From: Alisma plantago-aquatica
Lineage: Eukaryota; Streptophyta; Magnoliopsida; Alismatales; Alismataceae
Reading direction: 5' to 3'
Length of the DNA: 64,000 nucleotides
Assembly (NCBI GenBank): GCA_963693085.1
Contig: OY856413.1
Coordinates: 473,559,379-473,623,378 of the forward strand
Shown here: piece by piece, positions 24,418 through 37,240 of the stretch
Layout of the letters: every line of letters begins with the position of its first letter
Numbering within the stretch: the first letter of the stretch is position 1
Made by a program: the position numbers and the translations under genes
Notes under the pieces: model-generated
The model's database searches: none
Seen by the model: only the letters and a program-made list of their open reading frames with translations
Told to the model about the DNA's origin: nothing

Positions 24418-26133
24418 TTCCTTAGTTGGATAAGATATTACATGAACTTTCTAAACCATCGTTTATCTACACCCATATCTCATTATTTGTTAGCATGAAC
24501 CATTGTAATACTTATACAAAGGAAACAATGAGATACTTGTGTCAAGTTTTTGAAGTCCACATTTTTTTAAGATCATTTCTTAGGAACTTGGCTCACTTGG
24601 CTTGATTGTGTAATAAAAGAGTTGTGGCCTCCACCTCCTTGGCCTAAATGTTGTAGAAGGTCTTACCGAATATCTTCTAATAGGACAAGAAAAGAATTAA
24701 TGAAAAAGGCTTATATTTCTAGTTCTTCACCATTTTATCCTAGAGGATGGTTAGTTCAATCACTTTTAACGTTTCATGATATCTGTATTCCTATAAAAAC
24801 TCAAAAACCTAGTCTTCATTTTCCAAGAAATGATCATGTTTTATGTAATGAATTGGTGAGCTTTGGGTTTAACCAAGTGGTCGTTCACCCATGGCACTCT
24901 GACTAACATTAAATAGAATGATCGTTGAACATATCTAGAAAAATATTGAGTGTTTTTAAAGTGTCTGCATACAAATTATTAACATTTATAGAATAATCTT
25001 GCTAGTTACACACCATACTCTTACAAGGAGGTTTTTATCTTCATCTTATAGGTTGTCCTAAAAATATTAATCTCTTATTAGATTCACGTCAAGTATGAAA
25101 CACCCATTAGAATCATGGAAACCATTTCTTAACAACTTGAGGACTTAGCCTCATGGAATTTGAAGCTCACTTATCCCTCTTCTTTGTACTTGTGAATCCT
25201 TCAACACATTTTGACACGTACAACCTCTAATATTTTCATCTACTATCAAGGAAATACATATCGTCAACATGAGTGTTGGTCCTCTTGTTAAGGATTTGTA
25301 GACACAAATAGCTCTCAATCATTTGGATGGGTCATTCAAGAAAATGTCATTATGCTTCCCATCTATGAAGCCTTCTTTTGAGTTAGTACTTAGAGTACAC
25401 AAGAACCAAGTTTAGGTGTCTTATAAATCCAAAAAGAAATTCACCTTAAAAATAAACTTCATTGGAATTATACTTCTAAAGTATATAAGAGTACTAGTTA
25501 TTGCCCTTCCTTAGGTTGTTTTTTTTTTAATTCATGGTCATTTCCAGGCGTGTATCATATAAATTTGCACCCCGTGTCTTACCTTCCTTTCCCTTCAATG
25601 GACTATCTAATGGAAATGGAGGGTCAAGTGACCATCAAGAATTGAGATTATTCAAATCTATTGCATTTACTATGAAGGTCTCATTTTTGTAATGTTTCTA
25701 ATGGGAAGGTTATTCCATTACTAAGATTTTTTCTTACATTCCATGTGAATGTTTTTTGTTGTTGAGAATAAAATCAAACTCAATGATTGTGTGATTCAAC
25801 TATTCTATAAATAATGTATATTCTTATACAAATAACTCTTCTTCAATATATTTTTATTCATTACGATCAATGACAATAAGCATTGAACAAGAAATATTTA
25901 TGAAATATGATATGTAAATAAAAATAATGATAAATATTTGATCCATTTTATTGCATAACATATCCTTGTTTGAGAGAGGGCAAAGGAAGCATGTCACATA
26001 AGTTAGGGAATCCTGAATACTATGAGAGAAAGGCATCATTAACATCCCGTTTGAGGATATATTTGAAGAATGTACATTTGTTTCGGATAGTCATTAGTTT
26101 TATTATTTGAATTCTTTTATTTGATAAAATAAA

Positions 26134-26138
26134 ACTAC
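26134..26138. repeat. Target-site duplication of the solo LTR (left)
   Basis: ACTAC just before TGTAACATACTC. The same five bases follow the right end at 30130-30134. The empty site is seen in copies 1 and 3 as AAAACTACATGTCATTC. Confidence 0.88.
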
Positions 26139-29100
26139 TGTAACATACTCGAATCCATACATATGTATCAAATTTCTCTTATTCTAAGGTCCTACTCCAC
26201 TATGTTAACATACCGTATTTTTCCCACAATACAAAGCACATTGAGAATAATTAGTGTCAAGGATATATTAATACCCTTAGTAATTGGTATGCAAGGTAAA
26301 ATAACCGTAATACACTAAATAACAAGACTTGAGGAATAAGCATACCAAATACCATGCTTGACTCTAATTTGACACCCTAAAATATACCTAGGGTATAAGA
26401 TGAAAGGAATCAAATTGATACATAACATAATGTTAAGATGAGTAAATACATTAAATATGTATAATATAAAAATAATGTAATCTACTATGGAACGTCTTCC
26501 AAAGGGAAAAATGACGACTAATCTAGACTCCTCGCATCCTAGTTAATTATTGTGCCAATTATCATATCAATCAGACTTTAATTACTCCTCCAATGAAGCT
26601 AGATAAAGTACAAGTTAATTACTTAGACGTATTAGTTATTTGAGCAATTTCATTTATTTTTCCCTATGTTTCGTTTCTTTTTCCTGATCGCATGTTTGAC
26701 CGGGTTTGTTGCGTCACCCACCGTCTTCCTCCATGCGTGTCTCGCGCTTTCAGTTCTGCGGATGACCAGTTCCCTTGCAACTAGAACCAGTAGGTACCTG
26801 CCTGCCTCCTCTTCATCTCCTCTTCCTCCATGCCTTGTCTTCCTTCACCACTGACCTCTCCTTATCTAGCACATAGCCCTAAACCTCAGCGCCCCTCAGA
26901 AGCCTCTTCTCCGTACTGTAGTAACTCGTCTGACTTCCTGCTAGCACGTAGAGCGTCGCCTCCTGCAATCCCAACGACGCCGCATTCTTCTTCAGATTCT
27001 GGTCTACCTCTTTTGCCTCTCCTCACCATCCCACATCATGGAACCCTAGCACCAGTCCTTCCTATTCCCAACCTTCTTCCTCCTACATGGACAATCGATC
27101 CACTGTTGTTGCATCTGTAATTCTGGCAGAGCTTATGGTGGCGCCGCCTCCTCCCCTAACCATCACAACCAATGCAAGGCGTCACCACTGGTAGCCGTCA
27201 ACAGACCACGCATCTTCCTCCTCTTTCTCCTTTTGTAATATCGTGCTTGCAAGCAATCACACCAGGCTGGGAGGGGAAGATCCACCTTGCTATCGGCTAC
27301 CGTAGTGGAAGGAGGTGACCCCTAGAACCACCACCTACGGAGGGCTCCTCTCTACTTTACCGTCATGAACACTAGATGTTGTCGTTAGAATCTCCTCCAA
27401 CTCCAGGGACTCTACGACCCTGACTGCCTTCTCTCCTATCCTCCATCTGTTCCACCTCCAATCCTCAGGCCAGCACCACCACCATTGCTCATCGCCGCCA
27501 GATCTTCAGTGGCCTACACCCAGTAACCTACTCACCGCTTACACAACCAAGTTACAAACCTTCGTTGTTGTCAAATCTATCAAGAGTCACCAACTGTGTG
27601 ACTTCTATGCCATCGGGTGTGCCACTTTATAGTCATCGATGTGGATTCTTCACCACCACCCATGGCTCGTAGACTCCACAGACGCAGCCAGGCGAAGTCC
27701 CTGTAGTGGAGTCATCCCAACACCTACAGACCCTCCAATTTCACCAGCATGAGGAGTTCATATGAACTAATAACTCCTAGTAACATCCTCCATCATCCAT
27801 CTCTTTCCTCACCATCCACCAGCATGCCAACCTTCAAACCACCACGGACCTGCTGATAGCTCGCCAGCAATGTGATGGCCACCTGCTTCCATCCTAATAG
27901 GGATCTTGCAGCCTCATCAATCCTCAAAATATCTATATGTTTCACCTGAAGTCAGAGTTGTGACAACCTCTGTATGCATGTGTATGTTCAAGACACAATG
28001 GTGGAGTCTTTGCTAGATTATCTTGGAAGGCCAACACATGGTTCAATCTGGGTCATGCCTCCACAAAACTAGGAACCTGATCACTAAAGACCAGTTCTGA
28101 TCAGCCACCTATAGGTTAGTACTCGCTTATCTCTGCAATATTCGTTCCTTATATTTCATATTAACAAGTTAATAAGATTAATAATATATTACAATCTACT
28201 TTAATATGGTAAACAACATTGGTTATGAGCATCATGTTTACTAGTAAGAGAACTTGATTATTTCTCACCCTCCTAATAATAGTTACACATGATAATACAT
28301 GTTCATTGTATTAAAATGAGTAAACACGAGATCTATAACTTCATGTAGGATATCAATAATATAATAAGCAATACCCTAGATCGGTACCTAGGGTGTCACA
28401 CTTAATTATTTAATGATCCAAGTAACTCAATTAATTTCTATGGTAGTAATCATATTAGTTATATATAGTAGAGTACTAGTCTACTAAATAATATCTCCTT
28501 GATGTACAATTTAGGGAAAACATATATCACATGTATAAGAGGAGGTCAGATCATATTTTACTTTTGATGTAACAATGATCTAACATAGTCGATACATCAC
28601 CTTAATCTTTTGTCATATATGGGTTGAAAATCCTATATATATATATATATATATGATGGTATATATACACACACATGAATAAGAGATTACATATATTTCG
28701 ATTAATCTATGTAAAGTAAAATGGAAACACATGGTTATTGAGAGAATAACCTTCAAGATCTAAGTTGGAGGAACAAATATCATTACTAATACATATGCAA
28801 GTGTATACAATATATAATCCACTCATATTATGGTATTGAACTAAATGGTGATATATATGTGGGTGACTATGGATGACACGTAGTGCACCCTACCATAGAG
28901 TAGACATATGTAATAACTACCACCTGGACATCTATATAGATACAATGCCTCATATTATTCACTTATTGCAACTAAAAATCATAATGTCATTAGGTGATCG
29001 GGACTAGGATAAGGTCAATATGAAAAAGGTATATATAATAGGATGGTTACACATATTGACTTGGATTTGACTAACACACCTAATATGTTCCCAGGATGAA

Positions 29101-30129
29101 ATGTTGACCTCGTGGACCAAGTATATAGATTGAGTTAAGAATTAGATGTGAATATCAGGTATGTACATCCTCTATTTTATTTTGGGCATTATTTGATTAA
29201 AACCTACTTTATTTTAATGAGACATCTCTTGAACTGTTATTCCTTATGAAATCTAATTTCTTGAACATTAACATTTCCTAATGTTGACTCATTATATCCA
29301 TGTAGCTTTTGGACTACCTTGTTTATATGGGTACTTGTACCCCACTTGCTATGAATGCCTTTTTATGAAAAATTGACTGAAATACTAGTCTTGCCTCTCT
29401 ATTTTATGCATGCTACATGTTTGACTAGAATATCTAGAATAGTGGTACTTATGTATAACCATACTTATATAGGGCATGTGTTTCCGCCCGGGGTGTGCGT
29501 TTCCACCCTTATTTATTTTTAGGCCATGATCCTATGGTGTTATGGCCCTATTTTAGGTATATTTAGTCTACATTGTTATGCATGTAAATATTTATTATTT
29601 TAATGTGAATTTGTGGATGATTGTTATGGCAAGACACTCTTTATTATTATGCTTGTAATCTGAATTTAATATGCCTCATTTCTTTTGTTACATTTCTCTT
29701 GAACTTACCTAATTTCAAATATCCCCCATCTTGTGGGAACATTTCTTTTTGCACTTTTACCCCAATATAATGCCCAAACTTTATTATGTGTACATACTCA
29801 GACTTTGCTGACCTCTATGTTGTTTCCTATGTTCTGGGTGATGTTCCCTTCCACCCAGGTTTAGGTACATTGGAAGACAAGAACTCAAAAGGATCACCAA
29901 CATGACATGGACTTAAGGATAGCTTGGAATGGTTGGGTTACCCTCTGCTACTGGCTTTAGTTGTACTTAGTTCAAGTTGTTTTGTAAAATCACCTATTAT
30001 GGTGAGGAACAATTGTATAAATGAATCATGAAGTAACTTTGAAATAGTTTTGTTTCCGTTGCTTTATTATTACATGTCTCCTGTATTATATCATTTGAGT
30101 GGATCCCCGTTCGGGTCCCACTCATTACA
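26139..30129 (+). mobile_element. Solo LTR of a gypsy-type retrotransposon (3,991 bp)
   Basis: A single block with TG...CA ends (TGTAACATACTCG to CCCACTCATTACA), a perfect 5-bp target duplication, no internal coding region, and no second LTR copy inside it. The TGTAACA start is usual for long-LTR chromovirus-type gypsy elements of plants. The 3' end has the GC-containing tail (GGGTGATGTTCCCTTCCACCCAGG) that also appears at 85-115. Solo LTRs arise by recombination between the two LTRs of one element, so a full element once stood here. It inserted into the middle tandem copy after the amplification. Its orientation is inferred from the TGTAACA end. Confidence 0.75.
26370..28398. other. GC-richer block between inverted TGACACCCTA ends, inside the solo LTR
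   Basis: At 26370 the sequence reads TGACACCCTA(16 nt)TAT. At 28398, on the other strand, it reads TGACACCCTAGGTACCGATC, then TAGGGTAT. These short imperfect inverted repeats bracket 2 kb whose middle (about 26690-27960) is much richer in C and in CpG than the rest of the LTR. Two short plus-strand open frames occur there (26666-26854 and 26830-27120), rich in Pro and Ser with no recognisable domain. This may be a second element nested in the LTR, or simply the LTR's own regulatory and leader part. Confidence 0.35.
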
Positions 30130-30134
30130 ACTAC
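30130..30134. repeat. Target-site duplication of the solo LTR (right)
   Basis: ACTAC following ...CTCATTACA, identical to 26134-26138. Confidence 0.88.
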
Positions 30135-30920
30135 ATGTCATTCTAACCAAAAATATATATATGCATAAAATTTAACCATAAGTGTGCTTATACTTTTCCA
30201 TGGCACATATTTGTTCAAAGTATGGAACACAAAAACTCTTGTCTTATTGTCATATATTAACACATTATAGGATTGTATTAGAGATTTTTTATTCAGAAAT
30301 CAATAAAATATATATTCTTATAAATATATAATAGATGATTATGAAAATAAATAGTACACAAAAGAAAAAATTATTGTTTGTACATGGGGCATTGGTAATA
30401 TGAAATTAATTATTTTTGTTAACAATGATTCTTAGACATTGTGAAATTATTAAAACGCATCATTACATCATAAAGATTCTACTAGCTTCATTGTAGACAC
30501 AATGATTAATAACACTTCGTTTGATAGAAAGATCCACCTGAAGCATGGATAGGTACATAATTGTGAATCAATTTAAATCATTCAGAACTTGATACCATCT
30601 TAAGGTACGTTTCATAAAAGATAAAACATTTATTTCTCATTTGAGTTTTTTAATACATTACTTGCACCAATATTTGACAATATAAGCTCAATATCATTTT
30701 ACTACTTTGCATTTGTTTTCAATCTAATTCACCATTGGAATACTTTAAGATAGGTCTGGATAGGAAACCAAACTTGACCATCAGACCAAATTGAACTTGA
30801 CTAAATTTTCTGGTTAATTCCGGTCTAGATGATTAATGTGGTCAAGTTTAGCTTGGAAATAATTCAAACGGTCCTTAATTGGTCTGATCATGGTCTAGAA
30901 AACTACTTAAATTATCAAAA

Positions 30921-30929
30921 GTGTGTGTG

Positions 30930-30971
<42 letters not shown>

Positions 30972-30994
30972 CATACATATCGAGAGAGAGAGAG
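30921..30994. repeat. Compound microsatellite (GT)n-(TA)n-(GA)n in tandem copy 2
   Basis: GT block, CTA, a TA block of about 13 units, ACATACATACATATC, then GA units. It is the longest of the three versions of this locus. Confidence 0.85.
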
Positions 30995-31091
30995 AGTCAG
31001 GCTAGAATACACTCGAGTGTACAGATCACACGAATACACTCAAGTGTGTTTGCATATCAAGACTATTTTTTTACAAAATGTAAACAATTGA

Positions 31092-33586
31092 TTCCTTAGT
31101 AGGATAAGATCTTACATGAACTTTCTAAACCATCATTTCTCTACACCCATATCTCATTATTTGTTAGCATGAACCATTGTAATACTTATACAAAGGAAAC
31201 AATGAGCTACTTGTGTCAAGTTTTTGAAGTCCACAATTTTTAAAGACCATTTCTTAGGAACTTGGCTCACTTCGCTTGATTGTGTAATAAAAGAGTTGTG
31301 GCCTCCACCTCCTTGTCCCAACTGTTGTAGAAGGTCTTACCAAATATCTTCTAATAGGACAAGAAACGAATTAATGAAAAATGATTATATTTCTAGTTCT
31401 TCACCATTTTATCCTAGAGGATGGTTAGTTCAATCATTTTTAACATTTTGAGATATATGTATTCCTATAAAAACTCAAAAACCTAGTCTTCATTTTCCAA
31501 AAAATGATCATGTTTTATGTAATGAATTGATGAGATTTGGGTTTAACCAAGTGGTCGTTCACCCATGGCACTTTGACTAACATTAAATAGAATGGCCGGT
31601 GAACATATCTAGAAAAATATTGAGTGTTTTTAAAGTGTCTGCATACAAATTATTAACATTTATAGAATAATCTTGACTAGTTCCACACCATACGCTTACA
31701 AGGAGGTTTTTATCTTCATCTTATAGGTTGTCCTTCAAATATTAATCTCTTATTAGATTCACGTCAAGTATGAAACACCCATTAGAATCATGGAAACCAT
31801 TTCATAACAACTTGAGGACTTAGCCTCATGGAATTTGAAGCTCACTTCTCCCTCTTCTTTGTACTTGTGAATCCTTCAACACATTTTGACATGTCCAACC
31901 TCTAATATTTTCATCTACTATCAAGGAAATGCATATCTTCAACATGAGTGTTGGTCCTCTTATCAAGGATTTCTAGACACAAATAGCTCTCAATCATTTG
32001 GATGGGTCATTCAAGAAAATGTCATTATGCTTCCCATCTATGAAGCCTTCTTTTGAGTTAGTACTTAGAGTACACAAGAAATAAGTTTAGGTGTCTTATA
32101 AATCCAAAAAGGAATTCACCTTAAAAATATACTTCATTGGAATTATACTTCTAAAGTATATAAGAGTACTAGTTATTACCCTTCCTTAGGTTGTTTTTTT
32201 TAATTCATGGTCATTTCCAGGCTTGTATCATATAAATTTGCACCTCGTGTCTTACCTTCCTTTCCCTTCAATGGACTATATAATGGAAATGGAGGGTCAA
32301 GTGACCATAAAGAATTGAGATTATTCAAATCTATTGCATTTACTATGAAGGTCACATTTTTGTAATTTTTCTAATGGGAAGGTTATTCCATTACTAAGTT
32401 TTTTTCTTACATTCCATGTGAATGTTTTTTGTTGTTGAGAATAAAATAAAACACAATGATTGTGTGATTCAACTATTCTATAAATAATGTATATTCTTAT
32501 ACAAATAACTCTTCTTCAATATTTTTTTATTCATTACAGTCAATGACAATAAGCATTGAACAAGTAATATTTATGAAAATAAAAATAATGATAAATATTT
32601 GATCCCTTTTATTGCATAACATATCCTTGTATGAGAGAGGGCAAAGGAATCATGTCACATAAGTTGGGGAATCATGAATACTATGAGAGAAAGGCATCAT
32701 TAACATCCCATTTGAGGATATATTTGAAGAATGCACATTTGTTTCGGATAGTCATTAGTTTTATTATTTGAATTATTTTATTTGATCAAAGAAAACTACA
32801 TGTCATTCTAACCAAAAAATATATATGCATAAAATTTAACCATAAGTGTGCTTATACTTTTCCATGGCACATATTTGTTCATAGTATGGAACACAAAAAC
32901 TATTGTCTTATTGTTATATATTAACACATTATAGGATTATATTAGAGAATTTTTATTCAGAAATCAATAAAATATATATTCTTATAAATATATAATAGAT
33001 GATTATGAAAATAAATAGTACACAAAATAAAAAAATTAATGTTTGTACACGGGGCATTGGTAATATGAAAATAATTATTTTTGTTAGCAATGATTCTTAA
33101 ACATTGTGAAATTATTAAAACACATCATTACATCATAAAAATTCTACTAGCTTCATTTTAGACACAATGATTAATAACACTTCGTTTGATAGAAAGATAC
33201 ACCTGAAACATGGATAGGTACATAATTATGAATCAATTTAAATCATTCAGAACTTGATACCATCTTAAGGTACATTTCATAAAAGATAAAACATTTATTT
33301 CTCATTTGAGTTTTTTAATACATTACTTGCACCAATATTTGACAATATAACCTCAATATCATTTTACTACTTTGCATTTGTTTTCAATCTAATTCACCAT
33401 TGGAATACTTTAAGATAGGTCTGGACAGGAAACCAAACTTGACCATCAGACCAAATTGAACTTGACTAAATTTTCTGGTTAAGTATGGTCTAGACGATTA
33501 ATGTGGTCAAGTTTAGCTTGGAAATAATTCAAACGATCCTTAATTGGTCTGATCATGGTTTGGAAAACTACTTAAATTATCAAAAA

Positions 33587-33631
<45 letters not shown>

Positions 33632-33727
33632 TTAGGCTAGAATACACTCGAGTGTACAAATCACACGAATACACTCAAGTGTGTTTGCATATCAAGACTA
33701 TTTTTTTACAAAATGTAAACAATTGAT
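31092..33727. repeat. Tandem repeat copy 3 (2,636 bp)
   Basis: Uninterrupted copy, closely similar to copies 1 and 2. Its right border falls at CAATTGAT, after which unique sequence (CTTCAAATTTTGG) follows. That sequence completes the small element at 33417-33822. Confidence 0.8.
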
Positions 33728-33822
33728 CTTCAAATTTTGGTTTAGAAAAATTTTGGACCACTATATGTGGTCTAGTCAATGGTTTTAGGGTCAGACCAGA
33801 CTTGACTAGGCCACGCTCACCC
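33417..33822. mobile_element. Candidate small non-autonomous element with 11-bp flanking repeats
   Basis: The segment from AGGTCTGGACAGG to CACGCTCACCC is flanked on both sides by TACTTTAAGAT (33406-33416 and 33823-33833). Inside, GGTCTGG/CAGACC and GTCAAG/CTTGAC motifs occur in both directions, with the compound microsatellite in the middle. This looks like one inserted unit of about 406 bp with its target duplication. Eleven bases would suit a retroposon better than a hAT element (8 bp). In tandem copies 1 and 2 only its left two-thirds is present, because the tandem junction cuts through it. Confidence 0.42.
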
Positions 33823-33833
33823 TACTTTAAGAT

Positions 33834-36800
33834 TGTCTGGCTCTATCATTGTCCATGTGCCTTTAAAGGAATTGAAGGCTACCAAAAATTTTACCTCAGT
33901 TTGCTATAAGGTATATGTTCCTTTCTCGACCATCAATTAGGGCATAATATCTTACCAATCACCTATATATTATTCTCATTATTTTCATTTTGATCAATAA
34001 ACTTTCATTTTCTTATAGTTTCACCAACCATTCCACTATAACATATTTAAATGCACTCAAATGACCATAATTCTATTGGAAAGGCATGAAACATATCTAA
34101 TCTTATACCAATCGGCAATCATACTAGGTTTTGGATTGCATATAAAAGAATGCATAATAGTTCTTTTACATTAATTTCATATATGCACTAAATGTTTATA
34201 GCTCCTTAGTTTTGTTTATTATTCTTCTCCTACAAATCAAATAAATGTTCAAGTCACAAGTGTGCGACGGATATTTTGATTTGGACACTTTACATTGTGC
34301 TCCTAGTGTGTTGATAAATATGCCAGCCATTACTTAGCCAACTATCCACGTGCATTACATCGACCATCATCAAAACAATTTCTCTACCATGGGACAATTA
34401 GGATGGTCACATGTCGATTTGGTTTGAACACCACTGATACTACAAGAAGAACTACACAAATTGGTTTTAAAAAATTATTGAACTATATTTATCACTAATA
34501 CAAAACAAAAGCAATGCTTAGTTTTATTTTTGTTTGGTTTATTTTTGTTTCAAAATGGCATAAGAGACGTTATAATTTTTTTGTTAGTTTCTTCATGGGA
34601 AAAAAAACCCATCGTGTTTGAAAATCCATCTAACATGATAAACTAACTTAATATAAAAGTATTAAGAATTGGTCTATATAAGAACATATACATAATCAAA
34701 TGAAATGACATAATCTAACAAATTTTGGATAAATATCCATAATTTGGAACTTTATTGAAAGAAAAGCTTAATTTGTTTATTATTAGTGTTACACTTCAAC
34801 ACACATCGACTTATTTGTATATACACATACACACACACACAAACATGCACACACACACACACACACATATATATAGATATATATATAGACACACACACAA
34901 ACATATATATAGACACACACACACACACACGCACCTGGTTTGGTTTGGTTTGTTAAGTTATATAATTATCTTGTAAAACCAAACCAAACTAGCTTGTTTG
35001 GTTGGCTTCAGTTTGGTTGACTCTATAATCTGATTTAGTATTTTGCCCAACTCTAGGAAAATTGTTCTCTCTTCTAGTTTGTTTCTTGTTGTAATAGATA
35101 AATGGGTTTTTTTTCAATTCCAAATGGAAACATATTGATCATCACCATGTTATTTTCATAATGGATTTGAAAAATGCGTAGAAAGACTAAGCATTGACTA
35201 TTAGTTCTTTGTGGAAATAATCATTTCATATGATGAACTATTGATGTGGGTAATCTAGTAAGGACATAAGCTTTTGTTACAATCAAATTCATTGGATTAT
35301 AGAAATGAAATGAACCTATAATTCATACACTTGATCGTGTGCAGGAAATATAATTTTGCATCATCCTTTGTTGTTAGAAAAAAAGCTAACCCAATGATAT
35401 TGGTCTACCTAAAAGTTTGGTGACTCATGTAGAATTGTCATTAAAAAAATGTCTCATGGATGAAACATGCCAAACATCATGCAATAATAGAGTAAAATCT
35501 GAATTTATTGTTGTAGAAGGATCATATGTTTATCAATCATCCTAGTTTGTTTTTATAGAAGTTAAAGTACTAATATGTAAGGCAAAATGGACACTGATGA
35601 ATTGGGTTTCAATATACAATATATGTAACTCATTTCATAAATGTTAAGACCTTGTCAATAACCTTAGACACTAGATTTACCATATACAAATCAATTTCAA
35701 AGATTTACAAGATGATAATGTGTTTTAAACAATTTCATGTTGTACTATCTCACTACAATAAAGTTAGATGAGCTCCTCTATCCCAATAACAAGTCGAGCA
35801 AACTCATCTAGCACCTAAAGTAAATTAATGATACACCACCTTAAAATCAACAATTGACTCATTTAAAGGGATGTATTCTTGTGTTGTGGTTTTCTGCTTT
35901 GATGAATTCTTGGTTGTTTCAACTAAATCAATGTGAATGACTTTCATAAAGGAATTGAGTTTGCACATTCTAGTCGCTCATTTATCTTAAATTTGACCAA
36001 ACAATATGCATATATTCACATCACTTTAACCACCCACTTCTCCATATTTTGGCTCTTTGTCTTGCCCATGATCATTGTATATGTTTATTTATTCCCTAGG
36101 ATTTCCCTCATGACTCTGGCATATGTTAAAAGTAAATCCATGACTGAGTAGGAGTCTCTCGTTAGTTTGAGTAGAAAGTTTTCTAAGAAATATACTCCAT
36201 TAAATATCCTACTAGTATCCCTTTATTACATTAAATTGCTAGCCTCGACACTTTTGATCCAAGTACAAGCAGAACATGGTTATGATATTGAAAAAAAAAC
36301 GTATGTGGCATTATGCCTTGGGAAAGGTGTGTCTGCATACTCTGGTTCATACAACATATGATAAAATCAATATGCAAGTCAAGAATAATAAAATTTCTAA
36401 ATATGTTTTGGATTCACCTTTCTATTGGGAGTTAATGATAATTTATGTTCTAAAGTTATTTCCTATTTATTATTATGCAGCAGCATATAATCTTCATCCA
36501 TCTTAGAAAACCAATTGAATGTGTTGTCAATTTATTTCTAATTAGTGCCAAAAATAGACATCGTATGCCTTATGTGAAGCATGGATATCATTTGTTAAGT
36601 CTCTAATTTTTAATATCTCTCTTGATCTTTAGTATGTTTTCTACATGTTATTTCAATTTCTAATAACAAGTAGGACTTCTAGATATCTTTCTTGATCTTT
36701 ATTATTTAGTCTCGTGTAGATTGTGCACTTGTGTCAATAATAATAAGTGGGAGAACCCAAAGGTTGAGTAGCTTTAGAAGAAAATAACTTCTTTCAAAGT

Positions 36801-36879
36801 TGGCCTATACCTCATAGTCAGTTGGTGATCATATCTCTCCACATGGGAGAACCAAAATATCTATTAAACATAATTGGAA
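33834..36879. other. AT-rich stretch without recognisable genes
   Basis: Only short open frames with no consistent features. It contains the CA/TA microsatellite at 34819-34934, followed by GGTTTGGTTTGGTTTG and its reverse complement CCAAACCAAAC about 45 bp further on. Confidence 0.5.
34819..34934. repeat. Mixed (CA)n / (TA)n microsatellite
   Basis: Blocks of ACACAC alternate with ATATAT and AAACAT/TAGACA interruptions over about 115 bp. The open frames found here on both strands are products of the repeat. Confidence 0.9.
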
Positions 36880-37240
36880 TATTTTTAGGCTAAAGGTCCA
36901 TGTTGTGCCTAGCGAAAGTCTCAAAAAGCACTCCAAGGAAAATCTCTCTGTTTCACTAGAAATTGTTTCTTAACATGTTAACTGCCTTGAAGGTTCTAAA
37001 GGGTTTCAAAATATTTCTAAGATTTGAGATGTTCTCTTTGTTGTAGTGAAAAAAGGATACCACTTTACATTTTCTTTGATTGTAAACTTCTCTTTGAAAG
37101 TTGGTCCAGATTATATAAAGAGTTGAAGATCATTCCTAATAAATTGCAAAAGATCCTCATGCTTCATGGTAATGCTAAATCGACTATTTGTTTCCTCTTC
37201 ATAACACTTGGGCATATAGGAATAAAGGATATTCCTTGGT
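36880..37240 (+). pseudogene. LINE ORF2 C-terminal relic (zf-RVT region)
   Basis: In plus-strand translation, NWNIFRLKVH (about 36868-36900) fits the W..(I/W)..LKV.P block before the zinc-binding part of plant LINE proteins. Further on, in a frame interrupted by stops, LRCSLCCSEKRIPLYIFFDC (about 37024-37085) and ESWSRLY fit the zf-RVT pattern (C..C...E...H.FF.C...W), with Tyr where His is usual. It is short and broken, from a different LINE copy than the one at 6.5-7.8 kb and on the opposite strand. Confidence 0.5.

Larger units (their letters stand above)
24418..31091. repeat. Tandem repeat copy 2, interrupted by a solo LTR
   Basis: Homologous to copy 1 from TTCCTTAGTTGGA. It is interrupted after ACTAC at 26138 and resumes with the duplicated ACTAC at 30130. 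Without the insertion it measures about 2,678 bp. The extra length comes mostly from the expanded GT/TA/GA microsatellite (30921-30994). Confidence 0.8.

Noticed and set aside
26666..27120. Two plus-strand open frames with a signal-peptide-like start and Pro/Ser-rich sequence
   Set aside because: Short, overlapping in different frames, inside a solo LTR and without homology that I can recognise. Kept only as a composition anomaly.
34752..34976. Open frames of 60-73 codons around 34.8 kb
   Set aside because: Translation of CA/TA microsatellite on either strand.
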